Below are positions 32,141 through 42,202 of a stretch of DNA of 64,000 nucleotides, piece by piece. The notes under the pieces were generated by a model. That model did no database searches, had not been told where the DNA came from, and worked only from the letters and a program-made list of their open reading frames with translations. This DNA is from Cryoendolithus antarcticus (taxonomy: Eukaryota > Ascomycota > Dothideomycetes > Cladosporiales > Cladosporiaceae): the NCBI GenBank assembly GCA_002077065.1, contig NAJO01000040.1:186001-250000 (forward strand), given 5' to 3'. A program made the translations under genes and the position numbers. Position 1 is the stretch's first letter, and each line of letters begins with the position of its first letter.

Positions 32141-33799
32141 TCACCCCTCTTCAGGTATCGTAGGATGGTACAACCTTTGCTGCAACACCGCACAATGCTT
32201 TCTCGGGAAGAACCCTTTCTTCGAATCCTGATTCATCCCATACCACTCCCCATTCCCACTCCCCCTGTGCGGCAACACTTGTATCACATCGCCTTTCCGT
32301 AACGTCAAAGCACCTCTGGCATCCTCGTGATGATCCTCCAATGCCTTGACCCAAAGCTGATCACCCTTGCCGCCTTTCGTAGCACCTCCAGCAGATCCTG
32401 TGGGCGCGAAGAGATCCCACTGGACTCCGTCGGCACGGTTCGAGGCAGTCAAGGTGAGCGCTTCCGAGCTGTCATCCGTATCATTCGAGTCTCGACTCCG
32501 CGGCCGCGATTGAGGCATCCAGCTTGAGATACTCGGTAGACTTGGCAAGAATACCTTTCGCCGTATCCGACCCTGGCCTTGATCTCCCTTGCCTCGGTGG
32601 TCCCGCAGCTCGGGGTCGACTTCTGACGCAAAAGGCGCAGCCATCTCGTCTAGCGACATGGTCGATCTGCTACCGATGGTCAAGAGCGAGGCCGTTCGAG
32701 AGTGCGGTACCGAATAGACCGCGGACGGGTGCGCCGATTTGATCGAACTTCCTCCCAAAAGCGACGTAAAGCTGAGCCGTTTGGCATTATAGTCCGAAGT
32801 CGCAGTACTCGTAGCAAGACTGAAGCGAGATGGGCCCCGGCTTGCTGATACAGCTGACGAATCTATAGTCTTCGACACTGCAGCGTCGATGGAGTGATTG
32901 TCCATCACCACATTCTTGAGTGACATGCGTTCCATTGCGTCTGACAAGGGTCTTGAGCCCTCGCTACCCGTGTGCCCTGTGGTGGGGTCAAAGCCTTGCC
33001 CAGGAGTATGGAGTGCAGGACTCGACATGCTTCGTGGGTTGTTAGGCATGATAAGAAAGGACTGCTTCTCATCGTCCTCGTCCTCGTCAGCAGGATTATA
33101 CCACGAAGTCTCTGACATTTCAGAGTCGCCCGTAGTCGCCCGAGTCAGCGAGGAGGGTGTAGCGGTATGCGAGTACGCGGCGGGTGATTGTTGAGCAGGC
33201 AGTAGGTACGAGGTAGCATCGTGACTCGTACTTGGCGCAGTAGAGTACTCTGGAGACCAGACAGCTGAAAGCGGAGGTAGTTGCACAGGCGTGGGCATGT
33301 CTGCGCTCACGTTGGAAGCTTTGCGGGAGTACTCATATGGAGATGGTGCACCAGCGGAGACCGTCTGGTCCGTCGTCGAGTCTTCGGGCGATTTGCTTGA
33401 CGAAGCAATTGAAGGCCCCCCTCCCGCGCCTTCACGGACGTACAAGCCCCCATAGCCTGAATCTATGTCTTGGTCAATCTCATCGGAGGCCGTCGAATCT
33501 GACCGTGGGCCTACGCATGCTCGCCTTTTCGCATCATCAGCACGACTGTCGAGGCTCTCGTGTTTCCTCTTCGGATTCGGGGCTTTCGGACACTGATTGC
33601 GCTCCAAGTGGCGAATGGGCCCTTCCTTTCGCGTGAAGTTCTGCTCACAGTATTGGCAGCTGAAGCCAGAAGGTGGCGCAAGTCCAGCATTATCGGCGTG
33701 TCGCTTCGTCTTGAGGTGCGAGCGATACGCCCTCTTCGCGGTGAAAGTAAGATTGCAGTCCCCGCATATGAACGTGCCAGCCCGCGACGTGTCTGACAT
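32141..33799 (-). CDS. C2H2 zinc-finger protein with C-terminal SH3-like domain (paralogue B)
   Basis: 552 aa from the ATG giving MSDTSRAGTF; in-frame ATGs at 33817 and 33949 could extend it. Finger 1 is FICGDCNLTFTAKRAYRSH, finger 2 FSCQYCEQNFTRKEGPIRH with Cys as the last ligand (C2HC). A long S/T/P-rich disordered region has DSGYGG and IGSRSTMSLDEMAAP blocks. The last 70 residues look like an SH3 fold: LWVKALEDHHEDARGALTLR, KGDVIQVLPHRG, GEWYGMN, KKGFFPRKHCAVL (equivalents of ALYDY, the D/E acidic patch, W and the GxFP 310 turn). Zinc fingers with an SH3 domain are an uncommon combination. Likely a regulator with DNA- and protein-binding ends; target unknown. Confidence 0.8.
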   Translation of the reverse strand: MSDTSRAGTFICGDCNLTFTAKRAYRSHLKTKRHADNAGLAPPSGFSCQYCEQNFTRKEGPIRHLERNQCPKAPNPKRKHESLDSRADDAKRRACVGPRSDSTASDEIDQDIDSGYGGLYVREGAGGGPSIASSSKSPEDSTTDQTVSAGAPSPYEYSRKASNVSADMPTPVQLPPLSAVWSPEYSTAPSTSHDATSYLLPAQQSPAAYSHTATPSSLTRATTGDSEMSETSWYNPADEDEDDEKQSFLIMPNNPRSMSSPALHTPGQGFDPTTGHTGSEGSRPLSDAMERMSLKNVVMDNHSIDAAVSKTIDSSAVSASRGPSRFSLATSTATSDYNAKRLSFTSLLGGSSIKSAHPSAVYSVPHSRTASLLTIGSRSTMSLDEMAAPFASEVDPELRDHRGKGDQGQGRIRRKVFLPSLPSISSWMPQSRPRSRDSNDTDDSSEALTLTASNRADGVQWDLFAPTGSAGGATKGGKGDQLWVKALEDHHEDARGALTLRKGDVIQVLPHRGSGNGEWYGMNQDSKKGFFPRKHCAVLQQRLYHPTIPEEG

Positions 33800-34806
33800 C
33801 CTCCAGTCGACTCGCATTGAGACGTTGAGAGGCAAAAGGAAGCGAGCGGCAGTCAACGAGAGACTGGAAGATCCAGACGCGGGCAGTGCGTCGTGTGGCC
33901 AGGCTGTCAAAGACGTGAGACGGACCGTGATCGTGCCGCCCACTTGCATGCATGAAATCTGAGACCAATGGGCAGCTGCGGTGAACGGCCGGAATAGATA
34001 CGTCTATGTCCGGGAATAGTGCCTTGCCAGTGTAGTTCAGACTTGCTCCCAGAATAATTCTTTCATCTGGGCAGCGCCGGCAGCAGATTGAAGCAATCTC
34101 GAAACATTTTATCCTGGTAAATCATAGAGAGGTGCAAGATGATCTGCCAATCTCAGCCGTGAGGTTGAAGGCCTATGTGGTCATAGCGCGAACGGGTCAC
34201 CATCCGATCGTCTTCTACGCGCCGGCGGCCTCCCAAAGTTTCGCGGAACGGGCAGCTCGAGTCCCGTACAAGTGGTAGCGATGCCATGCTGCCAAGGAGC
34301 GGGCTCGATGAGGGGCGTGGGATTATAGACCGTGCTGTCCTTGTGTGTTTCAGCCCCAAGCGTTCTCTAGGCCGAAAGATCCGCGTCGGATTTGCAGGGC
34401 CGAGAACATAGGTTTGCGCTAGAATTTGGAAGCAATCGCTACGATTTCTTTTCCACACCCTCCTGAGAAGGCGCAGGTACAGTAGTCTGCAGGCAATTGG
34501 CATCGCTTACCAGTGCAGAGACCCTGCCGCGCGGTGGAACTCTCAGCCTCCTATCTGCATGCTGAAGGCATCGCACGCCGTGGCACCACCACGCGCTCTT
34601 CGCGAATACAAGATCGTAGTCTCAGCGTCACGATGCCGATGACGAGCCCCTCCACATCGGCTCATGTCATCCTTGATTGAGCACCCACTGATTCGGCCAG
34701 ATGGTACAGTACATGTACCTCTGTTACTCGAAAGGGACTATTTGGAGTATAGCTTGCTGTACACGTGCGCACTTACGTCTCCGCAGACGACATTCATGCA
34801 ATACTC
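33800..34806. other. Intergenic
   Basis: Promoter side of paralogue B and 3' flank of the O-methyltransferase. The frame 34153-34503 (minus) has no recognisable features. No RNA gene seen. Confidence 0.4.
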
Positions 34807-35991
34807 CTACAGTGGAAGCGCTACCTCGACAACGCACTCACTACTCGGGTCAAAGGGCCTGAATACCTCCGTGACACGCAATCCCGCGGTCTCTACCAGC
34901 TGCCGCCACTGACTTTCAGTCCGCTCAGCAGCCGACCCCAGAGCCATCATACCCAGATCCATACTGGTCAAACTTCGGCTCGAGCCACGATCCGGTACTA
35001 ATAGATCATTTATCGCGATCCGACTATCCACGTCCATGCCCTTCGCTACGTTTTGCAAGATCTTCACACAATTCTCATCATCCCAATCGTGCAAGACGCT
35101 GTGTAAGTAGAACAATCTCGCCTTCCGTGGCTGCGGGGTGAAGAAATCGTGCGTCTCGCGCTGGATGCCAGCATCGAGTTTCGCGGGATCAATCGAGTCA
35201 ATTACTTCTTTGCGATCTTGGACAACGAGCTTCCCGGAAAGAGCTGGGTGCTGCGACAGCACGGCAGCGAGGTCGTGACCGAGTCCGCCACCAACATCCA
35301 CAAGAGCAATAGCGCCACTACTGCTGTCGGGTACGTGCTGCAGACGTTCTCGCAGCGGATAGAAAATCGTCCAATGCTCCTTGCCTTCTCGGTAAACGCC
35401 CATGAAATCAGCGAAAGACTTCACTAGCAGTGAATTGGCCGAGACGTAGGGGAAGAAGTGTTGCTTGGTGTTGAGCGCATCTTGCAGCGGTGCGTCAACT
35501 GGATTGGATGGGTTCTGGTAGGATCGCTTGGAGAGGTAACTTGGGATCTCCCACATACTTCGAGACATGATGTCGTGCCCGTAGATCGCGCCTCCTAGGA
35601 TGCCGGGGGTGGTGAGAGCATTTGAGATCCGGGTCGCACAGTACGCATCGACACCAGTCTCGAAAATGATGTCGACCGATGCCAGAAAAGCGACAATACG
35701 ACGAACCAGATCAGGCGAGGCATTGCGAGCTTTGGCAAGATCGAGGATGCTAGTCGACGCTCCGTCGGCGGCCTTTAGTGTTTTGAAGATGTCCAGGTCA
35801 ATCGCTGTGCGGACAGTCGCAGCGCGCAGAGGGCCGGTGGAAAATGTGGACCAAATCATTTGAGTGGGTGTCTCGACGGACGCTGAGAGCTGATATGTGA
35901 GCGGCAGGAGCTTCTCTTTAGCTCCAGGTACTCCATTCGACACGTCGCGGTTGCACTGTGTGATAGCCTCGATGAGTTGAGTGGTATCCAT
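34807..35991 (-). CDS. SAM-dependent O-methyltransferase (COMT-like, plant/fungal type)
   Basis: 394 aa, single exon. The N-terminal winged-helix dimerisation domain includes RTAIDLDIFKTL and LVRRIVAFLASVDII. The Rossmann domain has SAM motif ALVDVGGGLGHDLAAVL, the acidic VVQDRKEVID, FFTPQPRKARLFYLHSVLHD with the catalytic His of HDWDDENC, and the C-terminal QWRQLVETAGLRV. Such enzymes methylate phenolic hydroxyls of polyketides and related metabolites in fungi. No PKS, NRPS or other tailoring gene lies nearby, so the substrate is unknown. The ATG at 35991 (MDTTQLIEA) is used. Length is typical for the family. Confidence 0.92.
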   Translation of the reverse strand: MDTTQLIEAITQCNRDVSNGVPGAKEKLLPLTYQLSASVETPTQMIWSTFSTGPLRAATVRTAIDLDIFKTLKAADGASTSILDLAKARNASPDLVRRIVAFLASVDIIFETGVDAYCATRISNALTTPGILGGAIYGHDIMSRSMWEIPSYLSKRSYQNPSNPVDAPLQDALNTKQHFFPYVSANSLLVKSFADFMGVYREGKEHWTIFYPLRERLQHVPDSSSGAIALVDVGGGLGHDLAAVLSQHPALSGKLVVQDRKEVIDSIDPAKLDAGIQRETHDFFTPQPRKARLFYLHSVLHDWDDENCVKILQNVAKGMDVDSRIAINDLLVPDRGSSRSLTSMDLGMMALGSAAERTESQWRQLVETAGLRVTEVFRPFDPSSECVVEVALPL

Positions 35992-36927
35992 CTTGAACAC
36001 ACGGCGGCCAAGCTGCTTTGGTCGTCGTCACTTGTCGTCAATACAAATAAGCCAGAGATTTACTCGTATGGAGAACGTGAAGCTATAGCTCAAGCGTGAC
36101 ATGGGAACTCTCAACTAGAGACATCGAGGGAGCTGAGCAATCCACCAGATCGGTAAGAAATATACTTTGACAATGTGCTGGGCTGGTGGGGGCCGAAATC
36201 CTTCCCAGCTCGTAGCACGACGACCTGTCAAACTCCATTGCCACGCCTGCCACGCGTTGTTGACCAATGTGCTTTGCAATTGCTGGACGGCGTATGTGTG
36301 CCGTGTCAAAGGACGATGATGCGAAACCCAAGGGTACCGCGAAGTGTAGTTGATACAGTTGCCGCTTTCTCTTGGCCTCGATGTCAGATTGTTAGTGGGT
36401 GACTCGAGTCTGGTCTACCTTATCTTGCGATCGAGCTTATTGTGCTGTGCTGAGTGATGACAAATGTTGTGTGCTATACAGAGATCGAGGATGCTCGACG
36501 TGCTGACACGCTGTTGGCATCGCCTGTGGTGATACAGACATCCCGCGCTGCACTGATTAGGGGACACCTCAGCCTCGTGTGAGTGATGTTGAAAACGAAA
36601 ATGCGATGTTGTGGCGCCCGCATGTAGAGGCGGGGACGGCACCGCATGCAAAGAAGCTCACTGAGGAACATCGTTCTCCTCCCCAGGCTCGATGGCATGA
36701 GTATGCGATGCCGCCGGGTATGGCTCAACCAGCAGCCTGCAATCCTCAGGGATGCATGAGGTGCATGGCGCGGTGCAGTGGTCTTATTGCATGCGATGCT
36801 CAAGAGGTTTATGAGGAGATAGAAAAGATATGTTCGCAACGCCGAGATTGGGAGATATCGGAATTTTTGGAGTTATATTCGATCAGCTGAGGCATCCAAT
36901 ACTAAACGCTACTCGCCCAACGCAAGC
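35992..36927. other. Intergenic, divergent
   Basis: Open frames at 36474-36839 and 36579-36890 overlap one another on opposite strands and lack domains. Nothing supported. Confidence 0.4.
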
Positions 36928-37485
36928 ATGTTGCAGCGAAAGTCAGTAGTCTGCGAAGTGCTCATCTTATTGGCTTACTGCCATTCATCTGTCGCCTTAC
37001 CAGCGTCCGAGTCAGCAGCCCATTGTTGTCCGATGCCGCCCACTTCTACAAACGCAAAGACATCGAGTCAACAGACTACGACGATGGCACTAGCTGTGCT
37101 TGACGCTTGCAACGGACCCATCAGCATCATTGTCACTACCATCCTCGGCTACCTCCAGCTCCGGTATTTCGATCGTTTACTTAGAGGAGCACACATATCG
37201 CAAAACAGTTGGTCTGAAACGGACCGCAAGCGTTGCGGGAGTCTCGACAGTCATTCCGAGAAGTCAGTGCTCGTCAGGATGCGTCGATGGACCGGGCTGA
37301 TTTCCATACAGATGTTCGCGAGACTGTTCGTCCAGGCTGTCAAGAAAAGACGTCACCCTGGAACATGCTCCTGGATCGGAGTGTGCGAAGGGTCAAGCGT
37401 TGATGCAGCATACTCCGCCCGCAGTTGGCCCACGCTTCGAGTATTGACTATCCCGACGTTGACCCGTCGAGTTCAAGGTCATTGA
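36928..37485 (+). CDS. Hypothetical ORF with one hydrophobic segment, weak
   Basis: 185 codons from an ATG. The N-terminus MLQRKSVVCEVLILLAYCHS could be a signal peptide. An internal ATG at 37084 gives MALAVLDACNGPISIIVTTI then LGYLQLRYFDRLL, a TM-helix-plus-basic pattern like the small protein at 31550. The rest has the R/S-rich composition of chance frames, so only an exon around 37084-37190 may be real. Not recognised. Confidence 0.22.
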   Translation: MLQRKSVVCEVLILLAYCHSSVALPASESAAHCCPMPPTSTNAKTSSQQTTTMALAVLDACNGPISIIVTTILGYLQLRYFDRLLRGAHISQNSWSETDRKRCGSLDSHSEKSVLVRMRRWTGLISIQMFARLFVQAVKKRRHPGTCSWIGVCEGSSVDAAYSARSWPTLRVLTIPTLTRRVQGH

Positions 37486-37759
37486 TTGAAAGCATGTGGA
37501 AATCGTGTTTGGGCGACAGGTTGATTTGCGGTGGCGTGGATGATGGCTGCAAACGCAAGGCGTACAGTACTCACCTGGTGTTTGGCGAGGTCGACTTACA
37601 CTTATAATGTACATCTGAAAGGGGGCATGTGCGATGTCCTCTGAGTGAGGCAGGCACGTTTGGTATCGTGAGCATCTTTCAACGTCAGCTTGCACTCTGG
37701 TACTACATTGGGTATCGACTGCGATCACGCATCAGCAAATGCTACATCGTCCCTGGAGT

Positions 37760-39497
37760 TCACTGCGCCAGGCTCATGTCCTGCACCCTGTTTGTCGCGT
37801 CGGCCGTCTGGCCAGCAGACTCTATTCTCGTCTTCACCTCTCGCTCAAGATCGGCCATCTCTATGAGCACCCCATCCTTCTCCGCGTGTCCCTCAGGGAG
37901 ACCCATCTCCTTGAACTTGCACTTGCCGCTCGCTAACTCCTCTTCTCCCAGTATGACAGCGAATGGCACGCCGTTCACTTCCGCGGCCTTGAACTGCTGT
38001 GGCAGCTTCGGCTTTACCTTCCAGCTGAACTCTGCCTTGACACCAGCATCCCACAAACGCCGCGCCACCTCCATCCTTTGAGGTAGCAGCCCATCAAAGC
38101 CTTTGCCGCCGAACGCCATGACAAAAACATCTACCTCATTCGTCCGTATTGGAGCTGACGAGGCATCCGCTGCAAGACGTTGCTTTGTAATACTGAAAAT
38201 GCGGTCGACACCGAACGAGATGCCGACGCAGGGGATCTGCTGCTTGCCGCTGAACATGCTGACGAGGTTGTCATAGCGTCCACCGGCCGCTACAGAGCCG
38301 ACACCAACGCTGGGATCATTCGAGCGATCTTCTTCGCCATCGGCGGGCTTGCGGGGTTTCGAGGCCGTCTTTTCAGGCTTCTGGTCTGAGGATGTGGGTG
38401 GTGCGGAGCCTTCTGTGACGACTTCGTAGATCACTCCAGTGTAGTAGTCGAGTCCACGGGCGAGAGACATGTCGAAAGAGAGGTTCTTGAGTACCGAGAA
38501 TGACTCGAGGTATGTGAATAGGAGCGCCATGTCCTCCAAGCCTTGCTTCGCGCTGGCATTCGCGTTCAATCGTTCGTCGGCCTGTAGCTTTTGTAGCAGC
38601 TCCTTGCTGCCCTTCAGCACCACGTACTCTCCTATACGATCTGCCACATCTGCCTCGAGACCCTTCTCTTCGGTCATCTCTCGCCGCACCTCTTCCCAAG
38701 GCGACTTGTCCAGCTTGTCTACAGCCGAGCTGATTGTTCTCATCTTGTCGGTCGGCACCCCACACACCTCAAAGATGCCGTCCAGGATTTTCCTGTGATT
38801 GATTTTGATCGTGAACTTTCCATCCCAGCCTAGCTCGTGGAAGATCTCACATGTGATTCGCAAGATCTCAGCGTCTGGCAGCATAGGGTCATAGGTACCC
38901 GCAATGTCGAAGTCGCACTGGTAGAATTCTCGCATACGTCCTTTCGTCATAGCAGGCTGGTCTCTTCGGTAGACCTTTGCGATGTGGTAGCGTTTGATGT
39001 TCTGGACCGAGGAGTTCATGGCAAGCCATCGTGCGAAGGGTACCGTGAGATCGTAGCGGAGAGAGCAGAGCTCGCCCCCCTGATCTGCGAGGTCGTATAT
39101 GAGCTTGCTGTCCTCGCCGTACTTTCCGGACAGGATCTCCTTCAGCTCAAACACAGGGCTGGGGGGTAGTCAGTAATGTGCAGCGTGACTTCCGGGTTGA
39201 GCCATTGACCAACGTATCAATCGTAACAGCTCCGTGACGCTTGAAGACTTTGGTAATGGAGCTAAAGATCTTGTCGCGGATGATCATATCCTTGCCCTCC
39301 CAGTCCTTTGTTCCCTTGGGCACCTTGAGCTGGAAGTTGCCCTTCCCATCGCCCTTCTCTTTACCCATGTCGTCGGAAATGAGTGCGGATGTTCCTTGGA
39401 GTCGGATCTGCAGATGTTGCTGCTTGTGAATCGCGCGGATCAACAGACGCGAAGACGTGGAAGGAAGCGAACGAGAAAGTGACCGAAAGGACTGCAT
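37760..39497 (-). CDS. HTS1: Histidyl-tRNA synthetase, mitochondrial and cytosolic
   Basis: Charges tRNA-His. Model complement(join(37760..39158, 39214..39497)), 560 aa. The 55-nt intron uses a GTTGGT donor and CCCCCCAG acceptor and restores [13 protein letters not shown]. Class II motifs: motif 1 region KVPKGTKDW, then [13 protein letters not shown], motif 2 [20 protein letters not shown], His[16 protein letters not shown], His[14 protein letters not shown], motif 3 [11 protein letters not shown]. The anticodon-binding domain follows. The first ATG (39497) adds 43 residues rich in R/S/L ([20 protein letters not shown]), a mitochondrial presequence. A second in-frame ATG (39368, [10 protein letters not shown]) would give the cytosolic form, as known for yeast HTS1. 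Divergent from VPS33. Confidence 0.95.
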
Positions 39498-39677
39498 GCG
39501 CTGGATGCAATATGATATGTGTTGTTGGTTGCGAGGTGACTCGGACGGTGACAAAATCTCGAGGACCCCACGTCACCACGCGACTTCCATTCAAAGTCGC
39601 GCCAAGCCAACCTGGAAGATCCCTCCAACACGAACCGGTCTAGCTTGATCTACCTCACCCGCTCCATCAGCTATGTG
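39498..39677. promoter_or_regulatory. Short bidirectional promoter, HTS1 and VPS33
   Basis: Only 180 bp separate the two divergent start codons, so regulatory elements must be shared or overlapping. Confidence 0.45.
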
Positions 39678-42023
39678 ATGGCCGCCCTCTCCGCCGCGAG
39701 GGCCATCAACGCCCAGGATATCACCGACAAAGCGCGGCGAGATCTGCTGCAGCTGTTGGAGGCTGTATGTAAGGCAGCTATCACGCCCAATCCAAGCTTC
39801 ACGAGACTGACAGGCGACAGGTCCGAGGCAAGAAGAATCTGGTGATTGAAAAGTCGCTGGCTGGCACTATTGGCCTCTTCGTCAAGTTCAGCACTCTCCA
39901 AGAGTACGGAGTCGACAAAGTCTTCTTCCTCGAGAATCACAATGTCGACTCTAGTCAACGCAACGTTGTCTTCCTGGTCCGCGGGGAGAATGCGAAGAAG
40001 GTTCGCACGGTAGCAGGTAAGTTGTCTCTTCTGCTTCGCCTTGCTAGTCATATGAAATCACACCCGGTGCTACGTACCTCAATGCACCTCCCAGCACATT
40101 TGTGGTCATAAAGTAGAATGAACGGATCTCCTCCACTCCCACTCTGGTCGTTCAGTCTTGACCCCTACATCAATCTTATGCAGTACGCACCTGCATGCTA
40201 TTCATAGTTGTCATTGTACGCTCGATCAATAGACTGTCTATCAGGGTGTGCACACAGTCAATGTCAACTTCCTGCAGCTCTTTGCGATCGGAGCTGACGA
40301 GGGATATACAGAGCAGATTAAGCTCGTTCGAAGCGAGTCCAAAATCGAGCATGATTTTACGATCACTTGGGTGCCGCGAAGAACGCTGGTCAGCAATACT
40401 GTGCTAGAAGAGCATGGTGTACTTGGCGAAGCCAACATCACCGAGCTGCCTTTGCACTTCATACCTCTAGAGCATGACCTACTGTCTCTAGAGCTGGATG
40501 ATTCGTTTAGTGATCTGATGTTGCGAAAGGATCCGACGTCTATCTTCGCCTCAGCCCAAGCACTTATGCTGCTGCAGAAGCAATATGGACTCTTCCCACG
40601 CATCCTGGGGAAAGGTGACAATGCCAAGAAGCTCGCAGATCTGCTTTTACGCATGCGCAGCGAAGATGATGTCAACTCTTCCTCAGATCCGAACAACGCC
40701 TACTTGACTTCCTTCGGTCTTACGCCGAGCGCTGTGATCGAGAACCTGATTATCGTCGACCGTGATGTCGACTTTCCCACGATACTTAGCACACAGCTCA
40801 CGTACCAAGGTCTGCTCGATGAGGTGTTCGGAGTGAGTAATAACCAGACTGAAGTCGACTCGGCCATCCTAGGTGGAGTGGTCGCACCACAAGCAGATAA
40901 GAGTGCCGCACCGGCGACAACAGCAGCTACGAAGCGTAAGATTCAGCTCGACTCGAGCGACAAGCTGTACCCGACGCTCCGCGATGGCAATTTTGCCACT
41001 ATTGGTCCAGCACTAAACCGCACCGCCCGCCGTCTGCAGACGGATCAGCAGTCAATCAAGCAGACCGAGCAGTCTATCTCAGATCTCAAGTCTTTCGTCC
41101 AGAAGCTTCCGTCCTACCAAGCCGAGCAGGCATCTCTCAAAATCCACACTTCCCTCGCCGAAGAAGTGATGAAGACAACTCGCTCTGAAACCTTCGGCAA
41201 AAGCCTCGAGATTCAACAGAACCTCCTGTCTGGCGCAGATCCAAGCACAATGCACGAGAACATCGAGGAGCTGATCTCGCGTGGTGTTCCTCTGAAGATC
41301 GTCCTCCGTCTTCTATGTCTAGAAAGTACTCTCTCCAATGGCCTCCGCGCCCGCGACCTCGAGTCCTTCAAAAGGCAGATCCTGCACGCGTATGGGTATC
41401 AGCATATCCTCACCCTCGCAAATTTGGAGAAGATGGCTCTACTCACAACGCGAGAATCACATCGCGGCTACCTCAACCCTATAGCCAGCGCAGCAGGCGA
41501 CACGGCCACAGACATCACCTCTGTGCGCCGCGCGCTGAGTCTCTGGGTTGATGATGTGGCAGAGCAAGACCCAGAGGACACAGCGTATGTCTTTTCCGGC
41601 TACGCGCCATTGAGTGTCCGATTAGTGCAAGCCGTGTTGCAGAAGTCAGTCATCTACAATCTCGCCAATCCGCCGAAGCTTGGTGCCGCCTCTATTTACG
41701 CCGGACCAAGCGGTACAGGCTGGAAAGGCTACGAGGACACCATTACGCGGATCCGAGGCGCGACTGTGGACGTTGTGCAGAAAGGCTCTGATGCTGGAGT
41801 GAGTGCTGCGAGGAAGACGCTTCGGACTGGGAAAGAGGGGCCGAGGACTTCGGTCGTCTTCTTTCTTGGTGGTGTGACGTTCGCAGAGGTTGCGGCGTTG
41901 AGGTTCGTGGGCATGAGAATCGGAGAGGCGAGTGGGAGGCGGATTGTAGTTGCTACGACGGGGATCGTGAGTGGCGATCGGGCGGTGGGGAGTGCGGTTG
42001 AGAGCAGGGTGTTTGGTGAGTGA
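39678..42023 (+). CDS. VPS33: Vps33, Sec1/Munc18 subunit of HOPS/CORVET
   Basis: SM protein that templates SNARE assembly for endosome-vacuole fusion within HOPS and CORVET. Model join(39678..39764, 39821..40016, 40312..42023), 664 aa. Exon 1 ends RRDLLQLLEA; exon 2 continues VRGKKNLVIEKSLAGTIGLF and NVVFLVRGENAKKVRTVA; exon 3 gives EQIKLVRSESK. Vps33-type features include LPLHFIPLEHDLLSLEL, IIVDRDVDFPTILSTQLTYQ, LYPTLRDGNFATIGPAL, KIVLRLLCLESTLSNGLR and AYGYQHILTLANLEKM, and C-terminal VVFFLGGVTFAEVAALRF. Intron 1 is 56 nt, intron 2 unusually long at 295 nt. A donor-like GTGAGT at 42014 could extend the end by splicing, but the direct stop gives a family-like C-terminus. Confidence 0.93.
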
Positions 42024-42202
42024 CGTGGGACAATTGAATAATTTCATCTCATAGTACTCCAGCACTCATACTGTGCTATCTGTGGTGCTCTCGCTACCGT
42101 CTCTGATGCCATTACTTCGTTTTTAGGGTATCTTCGCTGTGCCTCCGAGCCATTTCAAACCGCACAAAACAGCCTCCAAACGCCTAATCCCTCGCACCTC
42201 CT

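Noticed and set aside
34807..35991. Secondary-metabolite gene cluster around the O-methyltransferase
   Set aside because: No PKS, NRPS, terpene cyclase, P450 or pathway regulator within the window; the MFS pump is 24 kb away.
41646..42065. 139-residue minus-strand frame at the VPS33 3' end
   Set aside because: Antisense shadow within the conserved SM-protein coding region.
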